DNA of 64,000 nt from CAYMUR01 sp964393615 (GCA_964393615.1 CAYMUR010000005.1:44090-108089); one strand, 5' to 3'. Shown: positions 18,366 to 28,382, counted from the stretch's first letter. A program made the numbers and translations. Notes: generated from the letters alone by a model not told the origin.

Positions 18366-19169
18366 ATGAGCGTACAAACACTTTATACTGCGGCAACCGG
18401 AATGGAGTCACTTGAGACGAAGCTGGATGTGATCGCTAATAATCTGGCAAACGTCAATACAGTTGGATTTAAGAAAGATCGGGCGAATTTTGAGGAGTTG
18501 TTTTATCGTAATGACGTTTTGCCGGGCACAGAGACGCAGGGTCAATTAACCGCAAATGGAATTTCTACAGGCTTGGGAACTCGCGTGTCGAGCGTTCAGT
18601 CGAACTTTGGGCAAGGAGCCTTTCAGTTGACCAACGGTCAGCTTGATTTGGCGATTGAAGGCAGAGGATTTTTTCCTGTTTTCGATCCAGCGACTGGAGA
18701 AACGTTTTACACCCGTGCGGGGAATTTTTCTTTGAACGCCAACGGCGAGGTTGTGATGGGATCAGCTACAGTTGGCCGAATGCTTGATCCTCGAATTACG
18801 ATACCAGAAGACACAAAGGACATCGTGATCAGTCCTGATGGTAACGTATCAGTGCGGGCAGGTGACGTACAACAATTGCAACAGCTGGGGCAGATTCAAA
18901 TCGCTACGTTTGCAAATCCGGATGGTCTTCTGAAACTGGGCGACAATTTGTTTGCACAAACCGAGGCCTCCAATACCGTCGAATTGGGTACACCTGGTCA
19001 GCAAGGATTTGGAGCGTTACGACAGAATGTGTTAGAGGCCTCGAACGTTGAGCCGGTGCAAGAGCTCATTGACCTGATTACAACTCAGAGGGCTTTTGAA
19101 CTGAATTCGCAGACGGTTCAAGCCGGAGACCAAATTCTTGAATTAGTAGCGAACCTGCGACGGTTCTAA
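18366..19169 (+). CDS. flgG: Flagellar distal rod protein FlgG
   Basis: 267 residues from the ATG at 18366; AAGG lies about nine bases upstream. The start MSVQTLYTAATGMES followed by DVIANNLANVNTVGFKKDR is the FlgG signature, as is LDLAIEGRGFF and the C-terminal EPVQELIDLITTQRAFELNS. FlgG builds the distal rod that passes through the P- and L-rings. It follows flgF by 20 bases, indicating one transcript. Confidence 0.95.
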   Translation: MSVQTLYTAATGMESLETKLDVIANNLANVNTVGFKKDRANFEELFYRNDVLPGTETQGQLTANGISTGLGTRVSSVQSNFGQGAFQLTNGQLDLAIEGRGFFPVFDPATGETFYTRAGNFSLNANGEVVMGSATVGRMLDPRITIPEDTKDIVISPDGNVSVRAGDVQQLQQLGQIQIATFANPDGLLKLGDNLFAQTEASNTVELGTPGQQGFGALRQNVLEASNVEPVQELIDLITTQRAFELNSQTVQAGDQILELVANLRRF

Positions 19170-19320
19170 ACGGTGACCTCATGCATTTGTTTGCTCAAAA
19201 ATCTGGTGGTGGAGGATTTGAATAGATTGCTTTTTGTAGCTGAGGCGATAAATGCGGCCAAGAACTTTTTAGTGATTCACGGAAAACGACATTTAAAAGC
19301 AAGGTGATGGTTAAAGAACA

Positions 19321-20130
19321 ATGAGATACCGAGTTCTGTGGGTTTCTGGAATGGCATTGCTGTATGTAGCGCATATGTCTGCTGCTGCAGAAATTCATTT
19401 GAAACGAAAATGTGAATGCAGGGGAACCGTGGTGAGACTAGGAGACGTGGCAACCATTCGTTCTCGTGACCGACAAGAGGTTGCTTTGCTTTCTAAAGTT
19501 GAATTGATGGAGGTACCTACAGGCCACCAGCCACGGACTGTAACACATTATGAAATCAGAGATATTCTGGAGAAACACGGATTTGATTTTCGTCGTTTTC
19601 GTTTATCGGGATCTAGCCGTGTTCAACTAACGTCGGCTGATGTGACAGTGTCGGAACGGAAACCGAAACAAACACAAGTACGACGCAGACAATTTTCCCG
19701 GAGGGATCAATCGGAACGTAATCGTATGGTTTCGAGGGTGTACGCTAACCGTACCTTGCGGCGGGGCGACGTGATTCGAGCGGGGGACGTTAGCGAACAC
19801 GAAGTCGAGGAATATAAAACAAAAGATGGCGACTGTAGCAGTGTTTCTCTTGTAATGGGACTGGAAGTACTGCGAACGATTCCACGCGATACCGCTGTTT
19901 CGGCAGTGGCTTTGCGGTCGCCGATCCTCGTGCGCCGTAACGAGGTCGTTACTGTGTATGCGCGGGCTACAGGGGTTTGTGTGAAGACGAAAGGCCGAGC
20001 AGTACAACAGGGAAGTTATGGTGATTTAATAACAATCGAATCTCTTACTGATCGCACACGAAAATTTTCAGCCCGAATCGTAGATATTTTGGAAGTTGAA
20101 GTGTGTGCCCTGAGCGTTGCTGCGAAATGA
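19321..20130 (+). CDS. flgA: P-ring assembly chaperone FlgA
   Basis: 269 residues with an N-terminal signal peptide (VLWVSGMALLYVAHMSAAA). The C-terminal SAF-type region is visible: ANRTLRRGDVIRAGDVSE, then LRTIPRDTAVSAVALRSP and VKTKGRAVQQGSYGDLITI. FlgA is a periplasmic chaperone for FlgI assembly into the P-ring. The linker near residues 115-140 is unusually basic (RRRQFSRRDQSERNR). It sits between flgG and flgH, the expected neighbourhood, after a 150-base gap. Confidence 0.9.
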   Translation: MRYRVLWVSGMALLYVAHMSAAAEIHLKRKCECRGTVVRLGDVATIRSRDRQEVALLSKVELMEVPTGHQPRTVTHYEIRDILEKHGFDFRRFRLSGSSRVQLTSADVTVSERKPKQTQVRRRQFSRRDQSERNRMVSRVYANRTLRRGDVIRAGDVSEHEVEEYKTKDGDCSSVSLVMGLEVLRTIPRDTAVSAVALRSPILVRRNEVVTVYARATGVCVKTKGRAVQQGSYGDLITIESLTDRTRKFSARIVDILEVEVCALSVAAK

Positions 20131-20276
20131 GAAATACACCGGGGAAGTGATTCACTAAGACAACTTTATCGCGACACAATAGGCCTTTAATGGAAGGTTA
20201 AATTCGGAACGACCCGAGTATGTTTCGTGTTGCTAGACTATGCGAATAAATCACGGAAGAGGGTGAGCGAGAAACG

Positions 20277-21053
20277 ATGTTTTTAAAAGTTGAACGGAAG
20301 CAGAAGGAACTATTTGACCGTCCAGGTTGGGTGAAGAGCCACCACTCGGAAGTAGCTGACAATATGGCTCGGCTTCTTTGCGTGGCATGGATGTTGATAG
20401 TGATGTTATATGGGCCAGTCCATTTACCAGCGCAGACCTCTAGTCTGTATCAGCAGGACCTGCCTGTTCAGCCAGAACCAGGTGCTGCATTACCACCTCG
20501 GTTGAACAATGCGAGTTGGATGTTTCGAAAACTTCCTCCTCCTCACGAACTTCGCAAACGTGATTTGGTGACGATTCGCGTTGACCATAAATCTCAGACG
20601 TTTGCCGATGGGGAAGTAGAACGTCGGAAGATATCGTCAATTGATGCCGTTTTAAAGGATTGGATTCGGTTGGTGAGTTTTAACACGGCTAAACCAGCAG
20701 TGCAGGCGGATGGTGATCCTCGTATTCGTGGCGCAGTGAATCAGTTGTACCGCGCCGAAGGTGAATTGGAGACACGCGAAGCGATGAAGTTTGATATTAC
20801 AGCGTCGATCGTGGATATTCGACCTAACGGAAATATTGTGCTCGAAGCCCATCAGCAAATCAGAAACAATGAAGAAGTATGGGAATATTCGTTGAGTGGC
20901 GAGTGTTCGCGTAGAAACATCGGGCCCGACAATGTCGTGCTCAGTAAGCATATTGCTTCGTTGCGGTTAGAAAAAGAAGAGAGAGGATTGGTGCGAGATA
21001 GTTATAAGCGAGGTTGGGTATTGAGATTGAGAGATCGGTTTCGTTGGTTTTAA
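20277..21053 (+). CDS. flgH: Flagellar L-ring protein FlgH
   Basis: 258 residues. The FlgH core is seen: LVTIRVDHKSQTFADGEVER, a helix, then FDITASIVDIRPNGNIVLEA and VVLSKHIASLRLE. FlgH forms the outer-membrane L-ring. The start is uncertain: the ATG at 20277 gives a charged 29-residue lead, whereas the ATG at 20364 would begin directly with a signal peptide (MARLLCVAWMLIVMLYG). No lipobox cysteine follows, although FlgH is classically a lipoprotein. The C-terminus is longer and more basic than usual (DSYKRGWVLRLRDRFRWF). Confidence 0.85.
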   Translation: MFLKVERKQKELFDRPGWVKSHHSEVADNMARLLCVAWMLIVMLYGPVHLPAQTSSLYQQDLPVQPEPGAALPPRLNNASWMFRKLPPPHELRKRDLVTIRVDHKSQTFADGEVERRKISSIDAVLKDWIRLVSFNTAKPAVQADGDPRIRGAVNQLYRAEGELETREAMKFDITASIVDIRPNGNIVLEAHQQIRNNEEVWEYSLSGECSRRNIGPDNVVLSKHIASLRLEKEERGLVRDSYKRGWVLRLRDRFRWF

Positions 21054-21144
21054 GTAGAGTTTAGATCGCTCAAACGCGATGCCAAAAAGCCTACCGTTAG
21101 AATGATGCTGTAAAAATTGAAAACTGAATTGTTGGAGTCAAACT

Positions 21145-22266
21145 GTGCGCCGCCGATTGCATCAACTATTAATACTGCTTATTGTCCTTGGTGAATGTTC
21201 ACTTGCAGTTGCCGGTCCAAAATTACGCAATGTGTGCCGGGTTAAGGGGCAGGAAGAGAATACATTACACGGCTTGGGCCTGGTGGTAGGTCTCCATGGC
21301 ACTGGCGATGCAGATGCTAAACCGACTGCTCGGGCATTGGCCACTACATTGAAGTTGATGGGCAACCCGCTGGCGCCAGGTCAGTTGACCGACGATGTGC
21401 TCAAAGAGTTAAGAAATGCCAAAAACGTCGCCTTGGTGTTTGTGACGACAACTGTGCCGGCCGCCGGAGCACGCCAAGGTGATCAGATTCAATGTGAAGT
21501 CAGTGCGATTGGCGCCGGAAGTCTGGCGGGTGGACGTTTGATGTTGACACCGTTGTTGGGGCCAAGGCCTGGATCGGACCGCGTTTATGCGTTTGCCGAA
21601 GGTGCGGTGGAGATTGACAACGCCGAAGAACCTACGACAGGAAGAATTCATAGTGGTTGTCGTCTGGAAGCTGATTTCAAGAATACTTTTGTCAAAGACA
21701 ATAAAATTACTTTGGTTCTGGATAAGAACCATGCAGGGTTCGGTATGGCGAGTGGTGTGGCCGATACGATCAATACGTATGCCCCTAATGCTTACCAGAC
21801 ACAAGATTTTATTGCACGAGCCGTCGACCAAATTAATATTGAAGTCGAAATTCCACAAGTATATCGGGATGATCCGGTACTTTTTTTGTCAGACATTTTG
21901 CGCCGACCGATGGTCGCATCCGTTGAATCACAAGCGAGAGTCGTACTTGACGAGGCTACCGGTACGGTGGTTATTGGAGCGGAGGTTGAAATTGGTCCGG
22001 TGGCGGTATCTCATCGAAATATCACGGTGCAAACGGGTGGTAATTTTGTCGGAGTGGATCCGGCGGAAAGTGAGCAATGGCCCCGAACAAGTAAAAACCA
22101 AACAGCTGGTGGCAGACCGGAAAACGAGCTATCGGCGGAGAATACACATTTACAGGTTCTCGTCAATGCACTGAATGCGATACGTGTACCACCATCGGAT
22201 ATTATCAGTATCATTCGTAAGATCGACGAAAGTGGCCAGCTGTATGGAAAGGTGGTTGTACCATGA
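21145..22266 (+). CDS. flgI: Flagellar P-ring protein FlgI
   Basis: 373 residues from a GTG with GGAG eight bases upstream. A signal peptide (LLILLIVLGECSLAVAG) is followed by the canonical GLGLVVGLHGTGDA, then the central blocks GSLAGGRLMLTPLLGP and GTVVIGAEVEIGPVAVSHRN, and the C-terminal VLVNALNAIRVPPSDIISI. FlgI polymerises around the rod at the peptidoglycan layer. Its stop codon overlaps the next gene by four bases (ATGA), so FlgI and the FlgJ-like protein are coupled. Confidence 0.95.
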   Translation: MRRRLHQLLILLIVLGECSLAVAGPKLRNVCRVKGQEENTLHGLGLVVGLHGTGDADAKPTARALATTLKLMGNPLAPGQLTDDVLKELRNAKNVALVFVTTTVPAAGARQGDQIQCEVSAIGAGSLAGGRLMLTPLLGPRPGSDRVYAFAEGAVEIDNAEEPTTGRIHSGCRLEADFKNTFVKDNKITLVLDKNHAGFGMASGVADTINTYAPNAYQTQDFIARAVDQINIEVEIPQVYRDDPVLFLSDILRRPMVASVESQARVVLDEATGTVVIGAEVEIGPVAVSHRNITVQTGGNFVGVDPAESEQWPRTSKNQTAGGRPENELSAENTHLQVLVNALNAIRVPPSDIISIIRKIDESGQLYGKVVVP

Positions 22267-22613
22267 CCGTTTCTGGCACGCCTGGTCTACCGTATCTGGC
22301 CGCCCATCAGGTGGTGAACTATACGAATCAACCGTCACTTGCCACAGCAGAGTCTCTCCAGGACGATCTGCAGAAGGGCCAATCACCGGAGTTGCAACAA
22401 GCATTTAATGATTTTGTAGGACAAACCTTTTTTTCTCATTTACTGAAATCTATGCGGCAAACTGTTGATCGACCAGCTTATTTTCATGGTGGTCGAGCGG
22501 AAGAGGTATTCCAGTCACAGCTGGACCAGCTGTTGGTGGAAAAAATTAGCGACGCCAGTGCTTCAACGTTTAGCGAACCGATGTTCGAATTATTTACAAT
22601 GAATCGTCACTAA
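22263..22613 (+). CDS. flgJ: FlgJ-like rod-binding protein without a muramidase domain
   Basis: 116 residues matching only the FlgJ N-terminal rod-binding domain: FVGQTFFSHLLKSMRQTVD, the GGRAEEVFQSQLDQLLVEKI block and a final helix. In enteric bacteria FlgJ also has a C-terminal peptidoglycan hydrolase; here the gene stops before it, as in many non-enteric phyla, so rod passage needs a separate hydrolase not seen in this window. It is translationally coupled to flgI. Confidence 0.85.
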   Translation: MTVSGTPGLPYLAAHQVVNYTNQPSLATAESLQDDLQKGQSPELQQAFNDFVGQTFFSHLLKSMRQTVDRPAYFHGGRAEEVFQSQLDQLLVEKISDASASTFSEPMFELFTMNRH

Positions 22614-22758
22614 CAGAAAGTGATTATCCAATCAACGTTCACTGGTAGATTGTAAGCGAAACGATGCGTTGCTCAATGTAGGAAGATAAATTTATAGCAC
22701 CGATTGGTTGACGAAACCGATTTTGAAATCATTTAAAAAATTTCAATCCAAGATAATA

Positions 22759-23301
22759 ATGAATAAAAAATCTGACACGACTTTCGATCAAAATATTACG
22801 ATGCAATCACCAACCGCTGTTCACAGTCTGGAAAATAATGTTGCTCAGCTTCTCACGCGTCTGACGGTCGTTCAGGAGGAGCTGTTAGAAGTTCTACATC
22901 AAAAACGTGAAATGATGGTTCAGTGTGATGCGGATGGAATGCGTGCATTGCAACCACGTGAAGAAGCGTTGAATAATCAGTTGCAGCAATTACATGACCG
23001 CCGCGGTGAGTTGTTGCAGCACGCAACCGAACAGGGGCTTCGAGCAAAGACACTGCGTCAGTTGACCGCGCAACTGCCCTGCCGAGATGACGAAGAGCTT
23101 GAAAATCAGGCCGGGACAGTTGCTGACCGGATGCGATTGTTGCAACATCAGAGTCTAACCAACTGGGTGCTAGCTCAACGCAGTCTGTTACACGTTTCTC
23201 AGTTGTTGGAGATTATCGCTACCGGTGGCCGTTTCCAGCCGACATATGGAAAGAGAGAGCCTGTTTCGTCGAGCGGTGCTTTAGTCGACCGAGTGGGCTA
23301 A
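22759..23301 (+). CDS. flgN: FlgN-like export chaperone
   Basis: 180 residues from the ATG at 22759; a TTG-start extension to 22708 is basic and less likely. The protein is almost all helix: LENNVAQLLTRLTVVQEELL, LHQKREMMVQCDADGM, then EEALNNQLQQLHDRRGEL. This helical, Gln/Leu-rich pattern and the length fit FlgN, the cytosolic chaperone for FlgK and FlgL. The position directly before flgK strongly supports this. Sequence similarity within the family is low, so context carries much of the call. Confidence 0.8.
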   Translation: MNKKSDTTFDQNITMQSPTAVHSLENNVAQLLTRLTVVQEELLEVLHQKREMMVQCDADGMRALQPREEALNNQLQQLHDRRGELLQHATEQGLRAKTLRQLTAQLPCRDDEELENQAGTVADRMRLLQHQSLTNWVLAQRSLLHVSQLLEIIATGGRFQPTYGKREPVSSSGALVDRVG

Positions 23302-23387
23302 ACATCACCCTACGGTACCGTTATTGAAAGTCGAGATCCAGGTATCACGTTTTTCTCATTCTAATTGCGCCTCTCCGGGATATTGCC

Positions 23388-25094
23388 GTGTCACTTTCCG
23401 GTACCATTCAGCTTGCAGCAAATTCACTGCTAGCCCAACAAATTGGCCTGCAGGTCGTCGGCAGCAATATTGCGAATGCCGCAACGCCAGGATACTTGCG
23501 CCAGCGTGTGGATTATGTCCCGGTTCCCACACAGGAACGGGGAGGACTGAATCTTGGAACAGGTGTCCGAGTCCAGGGAATCACTTCTCAGATCAACCAG
23601 TTCGTACAGGATCGGGCGCGTCGTGCAGTGAGTGACTTGGCAGCGGCGGAACCTCAGGAAAAAACTTACACGATACTTGAAGGCATTCTGGGTGAACTAG
23701 GCGACACGGATCTGAGTTCGATATTAGGCCGTTTTTTTTCCGGGTTCAACGAAATTTTGGTAGAGCCAGAGAACAGTGCGGTGCGTCGGCTGGCCATTTC
23801 TCAGGGAGAAGCGGTTACCAATGAGTTAAACCGTTTAGACCGACAGGTGCGACAGCATCATGGCGACATCAATGCTGAGATTACCAGTATCTCTGACGAA
23901 ATGAACCAATTACTCAGAGAAATTGCGGATTTGAATTTGAAGATCGTCAAGCTCGAAGGTGGTGGTGCGATCCCGAGTGATGCCGTAGGTTTTCGAGACC
24001 AACGTGAGCTGGCGTTGTCCGAACTTGCCAAACTCGTCGAGATTCAGTCCGTTGAAGATTCTACTGGATCCATTTCTGTATTTGCCGGTGGAGATTTTCT
24101 GGTAATAGAGGGTCGACACCGAGATATGGAAACTGTTTTTACACAACAGGATGGGCTTACCAGGGCGAATGTTCATATCGTACAGACCGAATCCACATTG
24201 CAATCCGCGACTGGTAAGCTGGCCGGTTTGCTCGCTGCAAGAGACGAGGTATTAAAAGGTTTTCTGCAAGAGTTAAATGAATTTAGTCAAACTTTTATCT
24301 TTGAATTCAACCAACTGTATGTATCAGGGCTTGGCGAACGCGGCCATTTAGAATTGACATCTGACTTCCTTCTTGAGAATCAAGACAATATTCTGGACGA
24401 AGCTGGTTTGGCGTTTACACCGCAAAATGGATCCTTTCAGGTCAAAGTGAAGAATCGACAAACCAATGTCACTGAAACAAGCAATATCCAAGTTAATTTG
24501 AATGGTCTAGACGATGATACTTCCTTGCGAGATCTATCCGCTGCGTTGAATGCGGTAGAAGGAATTTCCGCGTCGTTGGTTACGGTTCAGGATCGGACAA
24601 CACTTTCGGTGACTGCGGATGGACCGAACTTGGAATTTGACTTTGCTAACGATAATAGTGGTGTGCTCGCCGCGTTGGGACTTGGGACATTTTTCACAGG
24701 GTTCTCGGCAGCTGAGGCTGGTGTTCGGAAAGAGTTGGTGAATGGGCTGGAATCTCTGGCAATTAGCCGAAACGGGTTTGGAGAGAATGTAGAAAACGGA
24801 GTCATGTTGGCAGGGTTTCTCGATCAGCCATTGGCGTCACAAGATGAAGTGACGTTAACCAGTCTCTATGACCAATTTGTCGGCGGCACTATCCAAGCGT
24901 CCGCTGTGTCCCGCTCTGTTGCCGATGGACTACGTATGTTTCAGCAAACGGTTGAAGGAGAACAATTGGCAATCAGTGGTGTTAATATTGATGAAGAAGC
25001 AGTACAGATGATCGCCCATCAACGAGCATTTCAAGCTTCTGCACGACTGATTGCAACTGCTTCAGAACTACTCGAATTATTAACGGCGTTGTAG
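23388..25094 (+). CDS. flgK: Flagellar hook-filament junction protein FlgK (HAP1)
   Basis: 568 residues from a GTG with GGGA seven bases before. The N-terminus has the rod/hook motif (LQVVGSNIANAATPGYLRQR), followed by the coiled-coil region, the LSSILGRFFSGFNEI block typical of FlgK, and the C-terminal GVNIDEEAVQMIAHQRAFQA helix. FlgK joins hook to filament and is exported with FlgN. The region from about residue 330 to 440 (NGSFQVKVKNRQTNVTETSN onward) is an inserted beta-rich outer domain similar in style to the repeats of FlgL and FliD. Confidence 0.95.
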   Translation: MSLSGTIQLAANSLLAQQIGLQVVGSNIANAATPGYLRQRVDYVPVPTQERGGLNLGTGVRVQGITSQINQFVQDRARRAVSDLAAAEPQEKTYTILEGILGELGDTDLSSILGRFFSGFNEILVEPENSAVRRLAISQGEAVTNELNRLDRQVRQHHGDINAEITSISDEMNQLLREIADLNLKIVKLEGGGAIPSDAVGFRDQRELALSELAKLVEIQSVEDSTGSISVFAGGDFLVIEGRHRDMETVFTQQDGLTRANVHIVQTESTLQSATGKLAGLLAARDEVLKGFLQELNEFSQTFIFEFNQLYVSGLGERGHLELTSDFLLENQDNILDEAGLAFTPQNGSFQVKVKNRQTNVTETSNIQVNLNGLDDDTSLRDLSAALNAVEGISASLVTVQDRTTLSVTADGPNLEFDFANDNSGVLAALGLGTFFTGFSAAEAGVRKELVNGLESLAISRNGFGENVENGVMLAGFLDQPLASQDEVTLTSLYDQFVGGTIQASAVSRSVADGLRMFQQTVEGEQLAISGVNIDEEAVQMIAHQRAFQASARLIATASELLELLTAL

Positions 25095-25289
25095 TTGATC
25101 CTTTACGTCTCGGTGGATTGCACCAATCGGTGAGAGATTTTTAGATTCATCGCACCCGTTGAATTTTGAGAAGAAATAGAATGACACAACGACGCCTTGT
25201 CCAAAAAAAAATGTATTGAGCTTGTCAAAAACTCAAACTCACAGTGATTTTAGCGTAGTCCTGTTCCTTTGAAAATCAAAAGTCTTTCG

Positions 25290-27611
25290 ATGTCACGTAT
25301 CATTCCCATTACGACCTCCCGAACCAGTGATGTTTTGACCCGGTCGCGGTTATTGACACAACTGCAACTCGATCACCGCCGGTTATTGGAATTGCAGACG
25401 CAAATTAGCACCGGCAGGCGGTTAGTGTCACCGAGCGATGACGCGACCTCTTCCATGAGGGCTATCCAAGTACAGCGACTATTGGAGAGAAAACAGCAGT
25501 CAGCGGATAGCTTAAACAGTAATCGGACGTATCTGACAGCCACTGAAACGGCTACTGCGAATGTGGCCGACGTTTTGGTTTCCATCCGTGGAGAAGTGGT
25601 GGGTGCGATCGGCACCACTTCAGATGCTGGGCACCGTACTGCTGTTGCAGATCAGGTTGGTCAGGCGATTGAAACACTTATATCCACGGGAAACCAACGG
25701 TTTCGTGGAAGGCATCTGTTTGCCGGGGCGACGACGGGCACTAAGCCATTTGCACCCGACGGTAGCTATGTTTCCTACCGTGGAAATGCAGGCGACTTAC
25801 CAAGTTTTGTTGATGTAGGATTGCTCTATTTGTCCAACGTTTCAGGGGATGAAGCTTTCGGGGCTATTTCCGATGCAATTCGTGGGGACACCGACTGGCG
25901 TCCGATAGTGACGCTTGATACGCGGTTAGAAGATCTGCACGGAGGTCTTGGTATTACGCGCGGTCGTTTTGCTATATCTGATGGAAAATCCAAAAGTATT
26001 ATTGATGTGTCGGGAGCAGAAACAGTCAGTGATGTGATTGATTTGATAGAAAATAATCCACCAGATGGTCGTGTCGTGAAGGCCGGTGTGACGCATAGCG
26101 GATTGCGGATCGAACTGGATGTTGCTGGTGGTGGGAATTTGAACGTTCAGGAGGAAGCCGGTGGTCGTACTGCGTTTGAACTGGGGATACTTAAAACTCT
26201 GGGTGTAGGTACAGGATCGTTGACAGGTAATGATTTGAACCCGCGATTGACATTGACGACTCCCCTGGACAATGTGTTTGGAACTCGTGCGAGTACTGAG
26301 TTGAAATTTCCTGGACGAAACAACGATTTATGGATTGAGGCGAAACAAGCGGGTGAGTCATTCAATGATATCGCTATTCATTTTGTCGATAGCGGTACGG
26401 TGGCAAAGGGTGCAGAAAGAGTTGTATTTAACAACAATAATCCCAACAATAAAATGTTAGTTTTTGATGTCGACGCTGACAGCTCAACAGCCAATGATGT
26501 CATCAATGCTCTGCGGATGGATTCATCAGTGAATGCCTTGTTCGCGATTCGCTTGCATGGTAACGATGCCGATGTGACCAACAATACTGGAGCCGGAATG
26601 GTTGGTTTGTCTTCGGCAAAATCGACGGCGGGTGGGCATGGAAAAGATTTTGACCGCACATCCGGACTTCAGATCACCAATCGGGATCGGACTTATACGG
26701 TCGACGTGAAGTCGACGGAAACGGTCGAGGACTTGTTGAATGTTCTGCACGTGTCAGGAGCTGGAGTTGTTGCTTCGATTAACGCAGAGGGGACAGGCAT
26801 TGACGTACGATCCACTGTGAGTGGATCGGATTTTCATATTGGAGAAAACGGCGGAACAACTGCGACGGACCTTGGCATTCGAAGTTTTCAGCGGATGACA
26901 CCGCTGATGGAATTGAATCATGGTCGAGGAGTCAATGTTACTGAGGGAACCGATTTTGTGATTCATCGTAAAGACGGAATCGAGTTAGCTATTGATGTCT
27001 CGGGTGCTCAAACTGTCGGAGATGTCATCGATCTGATCAACGATCGCGTTGACAATCAAAATCCTGCTACTGCAGTCGTGGCACAGTTGAATTTGCAGGG
27101 TAACGGCATCCTACTAGTGGATGCGAATGTGGCTGGCAATGACACATTGAGTGTGTCGCGAGCGAAGACGAGTTTCGCCGCCTGGTCACTTGGCTTGATT
27201 CCAGAAGGGCTAGAACAAAGTGTAGCTGCTTTTGGAACGCCGGAAATCATCGTGGGAACTGACCGAAACCCGATTGAGACTCAAGGTGTCTTTAACACCT
27301 TGCTCCGATTGCAACAGGCGCTTAACGATAACGATTTGACGGAAATCGAACGTCTTGTCGGTGAGTTAGACCATGACTTGGACCGGATCAATTTTACGCG
27401 AGCGGACATTGGCACACGGGAGCAGGGCTTGGATGTGCTGTCACAGCGTTTGGAAGAAGAAGACATTGAACTGCAACGAATCCTGTCGACGGAGCTCGAT
27501 GTGGACTTTGTCGAGTCAATTTCCGAGTTTTCGGCTCGTCAAGCTGCTTTTCAGGCCTCCTTGCAAGTTGTCGCGCAGGCGGTACGTTTGTCCCTGATGG
27601 ATTTCCTGTAA
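25290..27611 (+). CDS. flgL: Oversized hook-filament junction protein FlgL (HAP3)
   Basis: About 773 residues, more than twice enteric FlgL (about 320). The N-terminal flagellin-like helices (LTQLQLDHRRLLELQTQIST, LLERKQQSADSLNSN) and C-terminal helices (ARQAAFQASLQVVAQAVRLS) are normal. The extra middle holds repeated IN-type modules: IDVSGAETVSDVIDLIENN (about 25996-26055), VDVKSTETVEDLLNVLH (about 26701-26748) and IDVSGAQTVGDVIDLINDR (about 26992-27048), plus one insert (about 26301-26600) also present in FliC. The start is the ATG at 25290; a TTG at 25269 adds seven residues. Confidence 0.9.
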   Translation: MSRIIPITTSRTSDVLTRSRLLTQLQLDHRRLLELQTQISTGRRLVSPSDDATSSMRAIQVQRLLERKQQSADSLNSNRTYLTATETATANVADVLVSIRGEVVGAIGTTSDAGHRTAVADQVGQAIETLISTGNQRFRGRHLFAGATTGTKPFAPDGSYVSYRGNAGDLPSFVDVGLLYLSNVSGDEAFGAISDAIRGDTDWRPIVTLDTRLEDLHGGLGITRGRFAISDGKSKSIIDVSGAETVSDVIDLIENNPPDGRVVKAGVTHSGLRIELDVAGGGNLNVQEEAGGRTAFELGILKTLGVGTGSLTGNDLNPRLTLTTPLDNVFGTRASTELKFPGRNNDLWIEAKQAGESFNDIAIHFVDSGTVAKGAERVVFNNNNPNNKMLVFDVDADSSTANDVINALRMDSSVNALFAIRLHGNDADVTNNTGAGMVGLSSAKSTAGGHGKDFDRTSGLQITNRDRTYTVDVKSTETVEDLLNVLHVSGAGVVASINAEGTGIDVRSTVSGSDFHIGENGGTTATDLGIRSFQRMTPLMELNHGRGVNVTEGTDFVIHRKDGIELAIDVSGAQTVGDVIDLINDRVDNQNPATAVVAQLNLQGNGILLVDANVAGNDTLSVSRAKTSFAAWSLGLIPEGLEQSVAAFGTPEIIVGTDRNPIETQGVFNTLLRLQQALNDNDLTEIERLVGELDHDLDRINFTRADIGTREQGLDVLSQRLEEEDIELQRILSTELDVDFVESISEFSARQAAFQASLQVVAQAVRLSLMDFL

Positions 27612-27728
27612 TTTTGTGACGATTGTACCGGTTTTTCTGGTCCAGCGGATCGTAATTGGCCGATATACAATTCGGGCGATGGACGGAGGCATGTTCCTTG
27701 TTGTCTCTTTTGAGGAAGGCCAGCGGTG

Positions 27729-28169
27729 ATGGAAATCAAAACGACTCGTTTCGGTGCAGTCCGCATTGAATCTGACGATATTTTGCTGTTTCCTGATGGA
27801 ATGCCAGGTATGGCCGAATGTCGTCACTGGGCCTTGCTGGCGGACGTGGAAAATGACTGCCTGGGGTGGTTGCAAAGTACGACGCGCCCCGAAATGGCAT
27901 TGGCTGTCGTCAGTCCTCGCCGATTCGTGCCAAATTACCAGGTACGAGTTTTTAGTAGCGAATTGGTTCCATTGCAGTTGAAAAACGTCCAGGATTCTCA
28001 GGTGCTGGTGATCGTGAACAAATCAGGTTCAATTTTAACGGTCAATCTGAAAGCGCCGCTTGTTTTTAACCTTGAGAGACGTTTAGGACGCCAAGTGGTG
28101 GTGAATGACGACCAGCCGTTGCAACACGCAATAACCGCCGAACACGTACAGCTCCGAAAAAGTGCGTGA
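27729..28169 (+). CDS. fliW: Flagellar assembly factor FliW
   Basis: 146 residues. The FliW hallmarks are present: FPDGMPGM near residue 22, then LQSTTRPEMALAVVSP, and VLVIVNKSGSILTVNLKAPLVFN. FliW binds flagellin and sequesters CsrA in a partner switch. A GAGGAAGG ribosome site at 27712-27719 serves either a GTG at 27726 or the ATG at 27729, giving one residue of uncertainty. It lies 118 bases after flgL and upstream of csrA, the arrangement known from Bacillus and Campylobacter-type systems. Confidence 0.93.
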   Translation: MEIKTTRFGAVRIESDDILLFPDGMPGMAECRHWALLADVENDCLGWLQSTTRPEMALAVVSPRRFVPNYQVRVFSSELVPLQLKNVQDSQVLVIVNKSGSILTVNLKAPLVFNLERRLGRQVVVNDDQPLQHAITAEHVQLRKSA

Positions 28170-28344
28170 TACAGTCGCTTCCGCCGGTATATCGGTAAAG
28201 CCCTCGCGACTTCTGATCAACTTCTGCTTGCTTTTCCGATATCTGGAACGTATCCGTTAAGCAACGGAAAACATGTGGCCTGTTGGTTAGACTTTGAAGT
28301 ACCAGTTAGCAGGGTGGCCACCGACATTACCCGATAGAACGTTC

Positions 28345-28357
28345 CCCGCCGCGCGGG
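28345..28357 (+). promoter_or_regulatory. GC-rich hairpin in the csrA leader
   Basis: CCCGC-CGC-GCGGG can form a five-pair stem about 14 bases before the GAGGAG ribosome site of csrA. It might shape access to that site; no T-run follows, so it is not a terminator. Confidence 0.35.
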
Positions 28358-28382
28358 TTGAATCAAAGCTGAGGAGTTAACG

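Noticed and set aside
21587..22174. 195-codon plus-strand ORF inside flgI
   Set aside because: Out-of-frame shadow of flgI with Arg/Trp/Leu-rich sequence and no domain.
27651..27666. GCCGATAT as a possible sigma-28 -10 element before fliW
   Set aside because: No TAAA-type -35 at the required distance, so it is probably chance.
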